Source: Diphasiastrum complanatum (lineage: Eukaryota > Streptophyta > Lycopodiopsida > Lycopodiales > Lycopodiaceae). From it: DNA of 64,000 bases. The translations under genes and the position numbers were made by a program. The stretch's first letter is position 1, and every line of letters starts with the position of its first letter. The stretch is taken from assembly GCA_029204225.1 (NCBI GenBank), contig CM055095.1, forward strand, positions 67,543,940-67,607,939, in the 5' to 3' direction. Of the stretch, positions 26,256 through 38,200 are shown piece after piece. The notes under the pieces were generated by a model. It saw nothing but the letters and a program-made list of their open reading frames with translations. It had not been told where the DNA came from and did no database searches.

Positions 26256-26345
26256 CCGATAAGTCGGACAAGTCGACTAGTCGAGTGAGTCGACAGGTTG
26301 GTCCTCCCGATAAGTCAGGCAAGTCGACAAGTCGGATGAGCCTTT
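26256..26345. repeat. Short tandem repeat rich in AAGTCG / TCGA
   Basis: A block of about 50 bases beginning CCCGATAAGTC is present twice in a row. Within each copy short phrases such as ACAAGTCGAC recur, and several are palindromic around TCGA. It is more GC-rich than its surroundings. Confidence 0.7.
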
Positions 26346-27485
26346 CAAGCCTGTTTCTGATAACAAGGTATTACTGCAGACTGTGCGACAATGCGAGTAC
26401 ATTAGCTATATGCATTTTAAGTTCATGTTTTGTTTGTGATATTTTTTAAAACAATATCAAATTTGCAATGCACATAATTGTATAGTTTCTTACTAATGTA
26501 TTTTTGAAAATATAGTATGTGCATTTTGAGGATTTTAAAAAGTCAAAAAGCTTGCACTTAAAAAAATAATTTTACTCAAAAAATGTGATTTTATTTTTAA
26601 TACCTTGATTTTTAAAAGTTTTGGAGGGAATCTTCTTAGGAGATACCTTTTCAATTACCCACTCAATAGGAAATTGTGTTACTACCAAGTTCAATTAAGG
26701 TTGCCTATGTGAAACCCCATACTAATTGCAGGCAATGGGAACACTCCTATAAGGTGTTTAACTAATAGTAAAGGTGGTGAGCATTTCCTTTGCTCTCCAT
26801 GAAGTTATAGAGTTCAACTAGAATAGTCCTGCAAATGAGAACATACAAGAGAAAACAAGTAGTGACCCAATATCTAGGCATACTTATTTCCACTCATCAA
26901 AAAGCAAGGACTACCATAAATATGAAATAGATGAGTTCTCAACGTACAATATATGGACAAACCCAACCATTATGGACTAGGTATTCGTCGTGCAGACTTT
27001 GGGGCTCTGGAGCGGCAAGGATGGCTATAGGACGTAGCCCACCGTTGGATGACCAATACGAGACATAGCAATTGCAGATCTACGGTGGAGATTAAAAACG
27101 TTTTAGGATCCCTGTTATGGCTCAAAATCTGCTTGCTCTTAACCAACAAGATGATGCCATGTGTCCAACATCACTCCTCACAAATGCTATGGTACTACAC
27201 CTTTTGCTAGCATGCTCACGTTAAGATCGTCCATTGCGTTTGTTAGAACTTACTATTTAAGCCTAAAATGCAAACATCTTCTATTGATTGCTAAAACATT
27301 GTTACAATGAATCAAGCTCGAAATTAAGCATTGTCTTTGCTTCTCAAGGAATTTTGCTACAACAAATTAAGCCCCATAATCTAGGGGTAGCTAGGAAGCT
27401 AAACATTTATCAGCAAATTATGTGCCTCCTTGGAGATGGAATATGTCCACATAATTCTTTTTTCTTTTGATCGGATTATTGCTCT

Positions 27486-29639
27486 TTACCTAAGAAGGGC
27501 AGTGCCAGCCTCGGGAACTCTGGCGGGGGTGTCAGAATCAATGCTGTTTGCTGTTTCAGAGTCAGTGAAGCTTATGGACTCCATCCCCGTAGCTGCTGCT
27601 GATGCATCAGTTGGTGTTGTATCGTGTGCCATCTCAACAAAGAGATCCTGGAATGAGAAGTGATAGTAATTGGGAACTGGCTTTGAGGAGGGGATGGCAG
27701 GCAACGCTGCATCTCCCTTGAGGATCTGCAGCACTTGCCTTATAGTGGGTCTTGCCTCGGGGTCGGGGTGAGAGCATGCCAGCCCCAGCTGCAACAAACA
27801 CTGCAGCTCGCTCGACACAATGGATGAAGCCTCAAGGCGAGCATCGGCTGCATCTGTGATCCTGCCTCGTGCCTGCAAGCTCCATACCCATTCCAGCAGG
27901 ATGGTTTCCTCAGCTGGAAGGGTCCGATCTATGGGTCTGCGGCCGCATGCAACTTCTAATGCCACAGCGCCGAAGCTGTATACATCAGACTTGGTGGTGG
28001 CCTTGCCGGTTTGGCTCACCTCGGGGGCGAGGTAGCCCAGCGTGCCTGCAGCAAGAGTGGTCTCCGCATTCTTGTTGTGTTCTATCAGCCGCGCTAGGCC
28101 GAAGTCGCCAAGTCTCGCAGTGAAGTTGGCATCAAGCATCACGTTGCTTGCTTTGACATCCCTGTGCACGACCTGGTCTTCCCACTCCTCGTGAAGGTAG
28201 AGCAAGGCAGCTGCCAGGCCGCAGACAATCTTGTACCTTCGAGGCCAGTCTAGGAACTCCCCCTTGGATCCGAACAGCAGCTTGTCGAGGCTGCCGTTGG
28301 GCATGAACTCATAGACAAGCAGCAGATCGCCTTTGCCATGGCACCAGCCCAGCAGCGGGACCAGATTCCTGTGGCGTAGCCTCCCGATGATGGAGACCTC
28401 AGCCACGAACTCGCGCTCCCCCTGCGAGGATGTCTTGGACGTTCGCTTCACAGCGATCATGGTGCCATCGCCAGGCACAATTCCCTTGTACACGCTGCCG
28501 AAACCCCCCCGGCCCAGCTCCTGCTTCTGGCTGAAGTGATTAGTCGCCATGCTCAGCTCCTTGTAAGTGAATTTCCGAGGCCCATAGAGAAAATCAGCTG
28601 TGAGGATAAAAGCGCTGGGATCAATAGATGCGTCCTTGATGGATTTGCCAACGGGAAGCACGATCCGCTTCTTCTTGTAGTTGTAGTATCTGAGCAGTAT
28701 CAAAAAGGACGCCGCCCCAATTACGAAGCTGATACCGAGGGTGACAACGAGGACCATCATGCTCTTGGAGGCTGACGATCGTGTAGCTGGTGGGTGGGAC
28801 AAGGATACGCCAGGGCTGGGCGATACCGACGGACTCTGTGCAATCAGCTCTGTGCCTGCAAAACTCCAGCTATGTACGTCATGCAACTCGAAGCTTTTCC
28901 CTGTTGCCCCTGTGAATCCCAGATACATATTCGGCAGGATGTATTGTGATAGATCAATGACGTCTGAGAGCAGTGGACTGGAAGGCTTGGTGCTGTTGTA
29001 CGACAAATACACATCGAGCTGCTTTCCATGGCCGTCGTAGTCGATCCATGCCGTGATAATTCTTCCACTTTTGAGGTTCATCCCTAGAGAGTCCAGCGAT
29101 ACGGCTTTCTGAGACACAATCCCGTTGATGTCTATTCCCACGTGATTGCCATCGATATCCATAAATTTGAATCCTGAATCCATATTCTCATAGGTGTCAA
29201 ATTCCACAGCAACGAAATGGTTGTTTGGGCTTCCACTCGTCATTGAGGTGCACAGGCCCAGCATTCCCCCTTCGCTGCCGCGCGAGGGGGAAGCCGCAGC
29301 CGATGCCATCAGGAACGACATGCCATCTCCAAATGCAGCGGTTATATTCTGAATAGTAAAGCTGAAGGAAGTATTAAAGGAGGCAGTGTCATTTGAGCTG
29401 GACGACCACAGAGCAATGGGTTTGGAGTAGAATGCTCGGCCACTGCTGGATTGAAGGCTGATGTTCTGCCCATCTCGTGTCATCTGCAGAACCCCATTAG
29501 AGGTTGGCTGGGCATCACCCAAAACAGTAAGGTCAACTATACTAGAGGGTGGAAACGAAGAAAATGAGAACTGAAACGCTCTACTGGAAACAGAAACAGC
29601 ATCAAATTGTTGTAGGACCAGAGCTAAGATCACAGCCAT
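27486..29639 (-). CDS. L-type lectin receptor-like kinase, single exon
   Basis: This is a plasma-membrane receptor kinase with an extracellular legume-lectin-like domain and a cytosolic Ser/Thr kinase. I chose the ATG at 29639-29637 because [16 protein letters not shown] is a good signal peptide; an in-frame ATG upstream (29738) would bury it. With that start the protein has 717 residues. The lectin domain covers about 20-260 and includes [10 protein letters not shown] and [10 protein letters not shown], typical of the metal and sugar site region. A Ser/Pro-rich linker and a membrane span follow (about 294-317), then basic stop-transfer residues. The kinase starts near 357 and shows [13 protein letters not shown] with the ATP-binding Lys, [11 protein letters not shown] and APE. 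All catalytic residues are present, and the RD form suggests an active kinase. The absence of introns is normal for this family. Roles in defence or pollen and spore development are known for relatives; the ligand here is unknown. Confidence 0.95.
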   Translation of the reverse strand: MAVILALVLQQFDAVSVSSRAFQFSFSSFPPSSIVDLTVLGDAQPTSNGVLQMTRDGQNISLQSSSGRAFYSKPIALWSSSSNDTASFNTSFSFTIQNITAAFGDGMSFLMASAAASPSRGSEGGMLGLCTSMTSGSPNNHFVAVEFDTYENMDSGFKFMDIDGNHVGIDINGIVSQKAVSLDSLGMNLKSGRIITAWIDYDGHGKQLDVYLSYNSTKPSSPLLSDVIDLSQYILPNMYLGFTGATGKSFELHDVHSWSFAGTELIAQSPSVSPSPGVSLSHPPATRSSASKSMMVLVVTLGISFVIGAASFLILLRYYNYKKKRIVLPVGKSIKDASIDPSAFILTADFLYGPRKFTYKELSMATNHFSQKQELGRGGFGSVYKGIVPGDGTMIAVKRTSKTSSQGEREFVAEVSIIGRLRHRNLVPLLGWCHGKGDLLLVYEFMPNGSLDKLLFGSKGEFLDWPRRYKIVCGLAAALLYLHEEWEDQVVHRDVKASNVMLDANFTARLGDFGLARLIEHNKNAETTLAAGTLGYLAPEVSQTGKATTKSDVYSFGAVALEVACGRRPIDRTLPAEETILLEWVWSLQARGRITDAADARLEASSIVSSELQCLLQLGLACSHPDPEARPTIRQVLQILKGDAALPAIPSSKPVPNYYHFSFQDLFVEMAHDTTPTDASAAATGMESISFTDSETANSIDSDTPARVPEAGTALLR

Positions 29640-30341
29640 AATGGCTACATGTCTACAGTTACTCTCGCCTTTGCGACAAATCGAAGACCTGGTGATGGCT
29701 ACCATGGAGATTATAAAGTTTCTAATCATAAAAGTCATCACACATAAAGTGCCTAGAAAGCTGAACTATGTCTCTTTCCAAGTATTCCAGATCTCAGCGT
29801 CTACTCAGATCTCAGTCTTACGCCCAATGGATTGATCATTCCAGATTGCAACGGATTACATCAAGGCCTATTCATGAGTTGACATGATTCTTTGGCACAA
29901 ATAGTGAATTGGCACAACCAAGCATAGCTCTCAGCAGGTGTTTATGCGTGGATCTGAATTCTTGACCATTCCATCTTCCGGAGAATCAAACTTCCTGCTC
30001 ATGTTGAACGAAATTTTATAGCCCACAGTTTCCACCAGTCTTGAACTCCTAATCTGTCAGCCCACAGCTTCTGATATTGTCCCATCTATCTTCAACCCAG
30101 CTAAGCATGAAGGAAGTACTGACACACACCCAATTGCTCACAATAACACTTGAAATAATCATGGATCTTGGCTATGATCATGAAACAAATTGCTCAAATT
30201 CTGCTTGGATATTGATCTCAAAAGATCTAGAGGCATTCCCATGCTCTTTCTTAGTCCTTGTGAACGATGAGCTCATAGCCATAGCATAATATGGCCGGCT
30301 GAGAACAAAGGAGGAGCAGCCAGGATTCATCCAGATTTTGC

Positions 30342-30476
30342 CACGTGTGCATCTTCAGCCATCAAAATCCTTCCAAGTGGCAGCAGCAGACACGTTGGGC
30401 AGGCCCAAGGTTTGCTCAATTGGATGTTTGGCCCTCCCCAGCTGGATGCTAGCCACGTGTCACATCTTCCACGTGG
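30342..30476 (-). promoter_or_regulatory. Cluster of G-box (CACGTG) elements upstream of the kinase
   Basis: CACGTG cores occur at about 30342, 30454 and 30470 (the last within CCACGTGG), about 0.7-0.85 kb upstream of the kinase start. G-boxes bind bZIP and bHLH factors and, as ACGTG, form ABA-response elements. Three in 135 bases is denser than expected by chance in AT-rich DNA, but function is inferred only. Confidence 0.35.
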
Positions 30477-32019
30477 AAACTTTTGAATGGATGGTATGGT
30501 GGATAGGTGGCGAGATCTCAATGCCCTTGGGGCAATCTAAAGGTTGGTGACTTACATGGGCTTGTGTGCCATTAGGATGCATGGGCCAAAAGAAAGAAAA
30601 AGCCAAAGATACTAAAATCTGGGAAGATGAGGCCAAATTTGGCTTCCAATTTGACCTAAAAATCAAGAAGCGCTTCCACAATATAAGATCCTTTTCATCC
30701 CAAGTGGGAAGCGCTTCTAGAGTCTACAAGGACTAGAATATACACCTTTCAAGAGGGACTCAACATATAGTCCATAAAGTCCATCTAGCACTAAAGGGCT
30801 CCAATTGCCAATTGCCGGCCCGACAACCAAGTACCATCACTTCAAGTTTATTGTGCTGGCCATTTGCATGAGAATATGCCATCCATTCAACAAAGACTCG
30901 ACGACGATTCAAGTATCTGCAACGCATCTACCATGGTGGATAAGATAAGAAATTGGTTTGTTGACTTGCCCAGCAAAGTTGGAGCCCATGAAGCATGGTA
31001 AATTAGAACTAGGTTTATCAACTTGCCCACCAAAGTTGGATTCACTTGTTGACGAGTATATCCTTGAAGATGTGAATGTTGCCTTCGAAGCATGTCGATG
31101 ATCGTTTGCCCTTCCGCTAATAAAGAGAAGAATATGGAGACCTTATGATTTTATTTTTAAGAAGCTTGGAAGTAGTTATCTATCAAGGAGCTTATGATGA
31201 CATACTTGTACTTTTCATGGCCAAGGGATTCATCTTCATGTGAATTTTTAATATAATATAGTTATTTACTTAGATTGAGAAATGAATAAAGAAAAGCATG
31301 TCCTTGAGGGCCGCCCATAAAGAGCTTGTTCTATGCCCTTTGAGGCCATGAAAAATGTGTTAGATTACCATTTTAAACTCAATTTTGTCTTGTGCCACTT
31401 GGAGTGGAATAAAATCAACATATTGATGCTAGCCTATATCAAGTTTCATACATGGACACCATAGAGAACACCCACATACATGGAAGCATGATATATATAG
31501 AGATGCCCATAAGGAACCCTCTAATTAATCTATAGTGCTACCTAGTGTATGTGATTATAAATCTAAACTACTCTTAATCGGAGGGTGTGAAAGATGTAAT
31601 TTTTTGGCTAACTAGAAACTTTGTTTGTTGACATGTTTAGAACCTTACGCTCCCATTCGGCCTAACTACTCCGGTTTGGCCTAAAATATGATAGTACAGT
31701 GTGTAAGTATTGTACTTTGTGCCAAATTCAAGAAACAAAATTGTGTGATGATGATGCTAGTGCCTATAAGTGGTCCAAAAAAAGTCAATCTTAGACCAAT
31801 AAACGCTTGTAGATGATCTTTCATCACATAGACTTCTTAGAGTGCATTGTGGTAGAGCAAAAAATAAAAATTTCTTGGAAGCTCCTAGTTTAAATTTGGA
31901 AATAATGTTGTCCCAAGCTTAACATAAACATTTTCAATCATGATTCGTGTCACAAAACATATGCCACAAAGCCTATATAAGGTTTGATGTGGATGTCACA
32001 AAGATTTTATGGGTTGCGA

Positions 32020-32024
<5 letters not shown>

Positions 32025-32101
<77 letters not shown>
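32025..32101. repeat. (GA)n microsatellite, about 77 bp
   Basis: An uninterrupted GA dinucleotide run. It lacks the LINE 3' signature that precedes the CT tracts at 51.8-58.3 kb (looked for in inverse orientation), so it is not obviously one of those tails. Confidence 0.95.
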
Positions 32102-32103
<2 letters not shown>

Positions 32104-33369
32104 AACTTGTTAAAGATGCACATCCTTCCTCATCTTTAACATAAAGACATGGAGTACCTAGTGACCTTTTTGCTTAGCCATCTAGCCCATAGGAATGGCC
32201 TCATTCTCTAGTGAAAAGGCCACACTCCTTATAAGTAAAGGAAAAGAGTTAATAAAATGAGGTTTGACTTATTAGCAACTTCTTGGCACCTACTCTATTA
32301 GTAGCAAAGCTTCCATCAAACTACATGAGGATATGTCGATGCTTGCCAAGAAAAATAAAATCAACCAAACAAAAATTGTAGTGCTGCATAAGTGCAATAA
32401 CCCTTCTTGAAAACAAGGGTGAAAAGCCTATTTGACTTCATTTAATAAGTCAAAAGTTGTCTACTCTAGATTTTCCATTCTATTTGAATGTTTTTTGCAA
32501 ACTTTATGTCATGTGCCAACCTTGGCATTAAAACACCTAATCTATTCATGAACATCAAATTACAATGGGAATGCAAGAAATCAAGAAAACTAGTTAAAAA
32601 TCAAGAAACTAGATAATAGTGGTAAAACTTCACCAAATCAGGCAAAGTAAGCATTCATTATTAATGAATAGAGATCATTCAAATGATAGGGCTTGTTGCT
32701 AGAGCATGATCAAAGCTCTCATGTGATTGTAAGCACATGAACCACCATTTTATTCAAGAAAGCTCTCAAAGAGAAGCTTCAAGAACACAAGAGAACACAT
32801 AGAGTTCAAAATTATCAAAATGAATAATAGCCTCCAAATCTAGCATGACCTCAATTATTATAGTGGTCGTTGGTGCCTCTACCATAACTTTGGGGCCTTA
32901 GTTGGCTAATTTGGGCCTTACAACCATTATTACAAATATGCTATTTCACAAATATAGCGAGGTTGTTTGAGCCTCTTTATTAACAATCCTAATGACTAGT
33001 TCTAGTCTAATTTAGCTCCATGGCTATATTTGGCAATTCATTAGGAAGCTCAGGGGCTAATTACATGCAGCACATGACACTTTATGTAGGGCATGCAATG
33101 CTAAAAATGTGAAGTCATGTCCAAGATTTGAGTGTGTGCATTAAATCACTTCTTTCATTTATCAAACCATTGAGTTGAATAGATAATTTTATACAAATCT
33201 GCATTTGAGTCAAAAACTATATATACATGGGCCTTTTTAATCAATCATGAAAAACCAAGATCCAACTTTTGGACCTTCTCCTGGTGAGATGGGGGTGTCA
33301 ATGTAGAAAAATATGAAAATCTAAATTAGACAATAAGGATTGAACAATATATAAGCTACTCTAATACCA

Positions 33370-34120
33370 TGTCAAAAATATTCAGAATCACAAAGTGAGG
33401 TGAATGGATAGTGGCAACATAAATCAAACACATCCAAAACTTGTAAAGCGACAGTTGGCTAGGAGAGAAGATGAAAGAAAAATGTAATTGCATAAATGTA
33501 GAAATTGAACATGCGATTAGTGATATGAGACAAAAAATCGAATACTCAAATTAAGCAAAATGATCTTGAAAATATCATAATATACAAAATGGAGAAGATG
33601 CATTGGATCTGTTGTCTTTTCTTGCACTTGTCTACATTCTGTTGTGCACTTAGCATGTCTTTATAAGTGCTATCTACTACCAGTAAATCCATAATAGCTG
33701 AGTACTAATAAACAATTAACTACTGCTACCTAATCTATCCTATGTTAGATAACCATCGCTTTGAAATTTGATCATTTACATGGCAGATGGCTATCAATTT
33801 CGCGTACAATAGTTGATAGTCCTTTGAGTTGAATTAATAGGATCACGACAAGATCAAAATAGACAAAGGATAGAAATAGACACGTGGGTCAAAATAGACA
33901 CCTAGGCCGAAATTTTGATTTCAACCCCAGAGATCGAAATAGACTCCAAGTTTATTCGATCCATCGATCCAAGCTAGGAATCGAGATGGTCTTTTATTTT
34001 CAGGGTCAAAATAATTTTCGACCCAAACTATGCAAACACTATATATTGTGTTAATTCTTGAGTATTTCTGCAGATTTGATAGGTCCTCATTACAAGAATG
34101 AATTACAAGGGAATGCAACA
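33370..34120 (-). repeat. 751-bp Copia LTR flanked by both a PPT and a PBS
   Basis: On the minus strand it starts TGTTGCATTCC (34120) and ends TTTTTGACA (33370). Upstream of it sits a purine tract, AAGGGGAG (34121-34128), after the end of a Copia pol. Downstream at once sits TGGTATTAGAG (33359-33369), one mismatch from the usual initiator-tRNA primer-binding site. It contains a TATATATTG box near 34040. The arrangement pol-PPT-LTR-PBS means this LTR once belonged to two adjacent internal regions. Confidence 0.7.
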
Positions 34121-37100
34121 CTCCCCTTAATGAGGATCTTGGAAGTTTTCAATCTTTCAAATTTAAAATGTTATCAAATCTGATATGGTTGTCTTTTGAT
34201 AATGCTTTGGTGAAGTAGTATATTGCCATAAATGTTTTCCTATAGAAAATATCCTTGCTCAACACTTTCTCTCTTACATAGTGGTATTTGATTTCTCTAT
34301 ACTTACTTCCTAATAAGTGTCTGCTAGTTGATATTCAGTCCTACAATTCAGTACATCAATTAAACTAGATAGCAGCTATTCTCTAATGAATGATATTTAA
34401 TTTCTATGTGCTCAATACATGGCATGGAATACATGATTTTTGGCTAGCTAGATAGCACTTTGACTGTCACACCTGATCATCGTGGGCTTACACTACAAGA
34501 TGCCAATATCTTCCATCGTTTTCCTAAACCAAATTGCTTCATGTGTGGTTGAGCATAGTGCTTTGTGTTTGACTTCTATCGTAGAGAGAGCAACTGTTTT
34601 ATGTTATTTACTTGACCAAGAAAATGCACCATTTCCAAGGTGAAAAACATAGCCAGTGGTGGATCTTCTGTCGTACATATTGCCAACTCTATCTGAATCA
34701 ACAAAGCCCTATAATATTGGAAAAGCATACTACCCATTATATAACAATCCATAAGTAGTTATACATCTAATAGCAAAAAATCTTCTTCAAAGCATTTTGT
34801 TAGGATGAGTAGTGGTAAGATAAATCAAGCAACCAACTAATTGACAAAACAGTGTAGCATCAACTAGCTTACTCTCATCCTCATGAGATAATTTTTACCA
34901 GCCTCCATAGGCATAGAAACTAGCTTATTGTTGCACATCTTGAAGCATCTTCGAATTCGATTCACATACTTCATTTGTATGAGTGAGATACCATCATGCT
35001 TTTGCTAGATTTTCACTCTCAAACAATAGTGCATCAATCCAAGATCAGTCATGTCAAAACTAGAAGATAAATCCTGCTTGAGTGCACTAATTAAACCCTC
35101 ATCAGTACTATGATTATGAGGTTGCCAACATACAGCACTATCAATGTGATGCTAGAATCTTGTGCAAAGCAGTAAAGATTTAATTCAAATGAAGTGTGTA
35201 CCAAACCTCTAGATAAGAGGTACTTATCGAAGTGGTTGTACCATGCATGAGGTGCTTGCTTCAATCCATATTAGGCTTTCTTCAATACGCATACTTTATC
35301 TTCTGTCCCCTGTCTCACAAAGCCACTTGGCTACTACATATAAACTTCCTCTTCAAGTTTTCCATTCAGAAAAGCAGACTTCATGTCCATCTGATGAAAG
35401 TTTCATCCAAATAACATCGCCAAAGCAATAACCATGTAGAGTGTGTTCCATTTGGCCATGGGAGCAAATGTCAATGCCCTTACTGTACATGTCTCCCTTA
35501 CTCTGCAAGCCTCATAAGGGTTCCATTAGCATTGTACTTCATTTTGTATACCCATTTGTTACCAATGGGTTTCTTAACCTCTAGAAGATCCACTATCTCC
35601 CAAGTGTCATGGGATTTGATGGAATTGATCTCCTCTTGCATATCTTTTTACCAAATCTTGATCTTTGGCCTAGGGGTCACTTTAATCAACAAGATGGCTC
35701 ATAAGCGCTATACTGATCCAATACTTATTAGGTTACTTCTTCTCGTGTGTGGAACAACACAGCTCTTCCTATTTGCTAGATTTTGCTACCTTTTGCTTTG
35801 AAAATGCCCCATCAATTGACATCATTTTCCTTGGCCCACACACAAATTTGAGTGTACTAATTCAAGCACTCGTTTGGCTCTCAATGCCCTCTCCATATCA
35901 AGATTTTCATAATTTGATTTTTCTGGTATGCATCCCTTGTAGATAGGCTCCTCCTTATCATCCAAAGTAGGTAGACCAATCATCATCTTCAATTTTCAAA
36001 GCAATCTCAATCTCATAAAGTTCAGGTGACCTAAGCGTCTATGCCACAAATCACTTTGAGAAGATGTGATTGTTATCAATCTGTTGCATTTGGAAACCAC
36101 AACATTTATCTTGTACAAACTGCACGATTTGTCACAAAAACCATTAGCAATCACTTTGTAGTTACATGTTTGAATTGACACTTTTTATTGCTAAATTCAA
36201 CCTTTAGCAGGTAATCAATCATTGTTCCAACAAACTTTTCTACAAGCTAGGAACATACAAGACATTTTCTATTATCTTGATCTGACCATCATAAAATTGT
36301 ATAGGCACAGTGCCAATGCCTTGAATTTGGCACTCCTCTCCATTGCATGAGCAACTTTTTCCCCATCATTTGTTAGCTTCATATCTCTAAAGCAAGACTT
36401 ATTGCTCGTCATGTGTCGCATTGCTCTTGAGTTTATGAATCAATGTTTATTATCCACAGAGTCTTGTGATGCCAATGCAGTCACGAATGATGTACTAGGA
36501 TCGACATTGTTGCTATTGACATTAGCCTCGACAAGATTAGTGAGTTGCTTCACTTTGTCCTTCTCGATGTCCGTCTTCTATTTGTGACAATCTCTCACCC
36601 CATGACTTAGCTTTTAAAAATAGAAGCATTTGCCCTTTTTCTACTTTCTTGATGATGATGATCATCAACAACAACATTCAGCCTCCTTTGATGCTTCTTG
36701 GTTTTGTGTTTCTCGTTAGTCAACACTGCTTGATCTTCTGATGTTGGCTGATGCAACTTTATTACTTGGAGTTTTTGTTCCTCTTGCAGCACAATGCCAT
36801 GAAGATCTTTACAGGTAGGTTATCTCTTCCTTGACGCATGGCCACTTGCGAACATCTAAATTTTTTTTGAAAATCCACTCATTGATGTATACACCAATTC
36901 TAGGTCCTGTATTGGTTTCCCAAGTGCCGTGAGTTGGTCTCTCAGTTCATTGATTCATGTAAAAAATGAACTTGCATTTTCATTTTTCTCCATGTGAATA
37001 TCATTCTCTTTTGTCCTCAAGAACATAATTCGTGATGTATTCATCGTTATGATACTATGTCCTGAGTGCTTCCCAATCACCTCTCGTTGTCACGACTTTG

Positions 37101-37330
37101 CTAATATGCGCAACGAGATGGTCTGTGACAAGTTGATCCAAGATAGGGCCTTTTGTGCCCCTTTCTCATACGTCGGTTGACATCGTCACTGGCCGATGTT
37201 CCACGCTAGTAGCAATATCTCATAGCTCTCTCTCCATGAGTATGCTCTTCATTTTGAACTTTTAGGTATTGTCATTTGGATACGCTTCTCAAAACATCGA
37301 TTCATTCAATCTTGCCATTTTGCCTCAAAT
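34121..37330 (-). mobile_element. Decayed Ty1/Copia element (gag, pre-integrase, RT, RNase H traces)
   Basis: Reading the minus strand from high to low coordinates, a gag start is near 37324 (MARLNESMF, then FKMKSILMERELWDI-like sequence). A pre-integrase box LWHRRLGHLNFMRL lies near 36000-36080. Reverse-transcriptase pieces follow: WVYKMKYNANGTL near 35530 and QMDMKSAFLNGKLEEEVYM near 35340-35400. The RNase H end HYVREKVLSKDIFYR lies near 34240. Many stops and frame changes interrupt it, and most of the integrase core is not recognisable. No 5' LTR was found on the right side. The element is inactive. Confidence 0.85.
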
Positions 37331-37409
37331 TGCTTCAAAATGACTAAAATCGCTCATGTGGGCTAAAAACCACCTCTCTGAGTGTGATGGCAATGTCCAA
37401 ACTTTGTAA

Positions 37410-38200
37410 TTATGACTTGTCAAATTTTCTTACAAGGACCCCTTACCGCTTACTATTGGAGGGTTTGCGGATCCCAAGGCAACCCTAACCTTAGTAAATA
37501 AGTGAGAGGGATTTGGCACCCTACGTGTCTAACTCCAACCCGATGATCACATAGAAATTGGATTGATTAGAAAGACAATAAAAGGACTTTAGGCCTTTTT
37601 GCATGACTTTTAATGTCGCAGGGCCTAAAAGTCAAGTTAGTGAGTAAAGTAGGGGTTCCCACCAAAATTCATTTTCAAATTGGGTCCTCCAATTAATGAA
37701 TGGGTTCCCTCCACTTTTTGAATACTTATGTTAAGATTAGCCAATAGGAATTGGGGCGCCCATCTCCTCAATCTCCTATATAAGTAGTAATTTTGAATCA
37801 TTGTACATGTTCACTCTTCATTTCAATACAAGCAGGTTGGCCCTCTTATGGAATGGATGTGGAATGTCCTTGCTCTCTACCTCTTTTCCTCCATCTCTCA
37901 TGCTTTCTTTGTGTCTGCTAATTATTGGATTTGATGCTTATTGGCATTGCCATTTCTTATGCTTTTGTGAGAGAGAAAGGGAGAGAGAGAAGGGTAAGCT
38001 ATCATCATTGTGGATTTAGTGTTAATAATTGATAGTGTTAATGGATCTTAGTGTTAAGGAATCATCTATGCATGCTAGATCTTGATTTATGCTATCGCTC
38101 TCATGGGACCGAACCTCCGCGTGATATCTAACCTCGTCTCCTTGATGCTTGTGTGCTTGGATCTTGGGTTGAGGCTAGGGTAGGAAATAGTCCCACAACA
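37410..38200 (+). repeat. Putative 5' LTR of a Ty3/Gypsy element
   Basis: The right end is clear: it closes CCCACAACA at 38200, followed by TTTTGCTGCTGTGGTCGGGGAC. That resembles the TTTGGCGCCGTTGCCGGGGA phrase found after the 5' LTR in Athila/Tat-type Gypsy elements. A TATA-like CTATATAAG lies near 37779. The left end is not certain; candidates beginning TG occur between about 37380 and 37420. Confidence 0.5.

Larger units (their letters stand above)
25069..27485. other. Intergenic region between two convergent genes
   Basis: It separates the end of the plus-strand phosphatase from the end of the minus-strand receptor kinase. Apart from a decayed Copia trace near 25850-26110 and a small tandem repeat near 26256-26345, I recognise nothing. 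Both 3' UTRs and polyadenylation sites should lie at its two ends. Confidence 0.5.
29742..33358. other. Intergenic region including the receptor-kinase promoter
   Basis: The first kilobase should contain the promoter and leader of the minus-strand kinase. Beyond about 30.7 kb I see no gene, only AT-rich sequence, an inverted GAAGCGCTTC phrase near 30667 and 30710, and a long GA microsatellite near 32.0 kb. Confidence 0.45.

Noticed and set aside
29640-29738. Upstream in-frame ATG of the lectin receptor kinase
   Set aside because: Using it would place about 33 residues with charged stretches before the signal peptide, so the ATG at 29639 is preferred.
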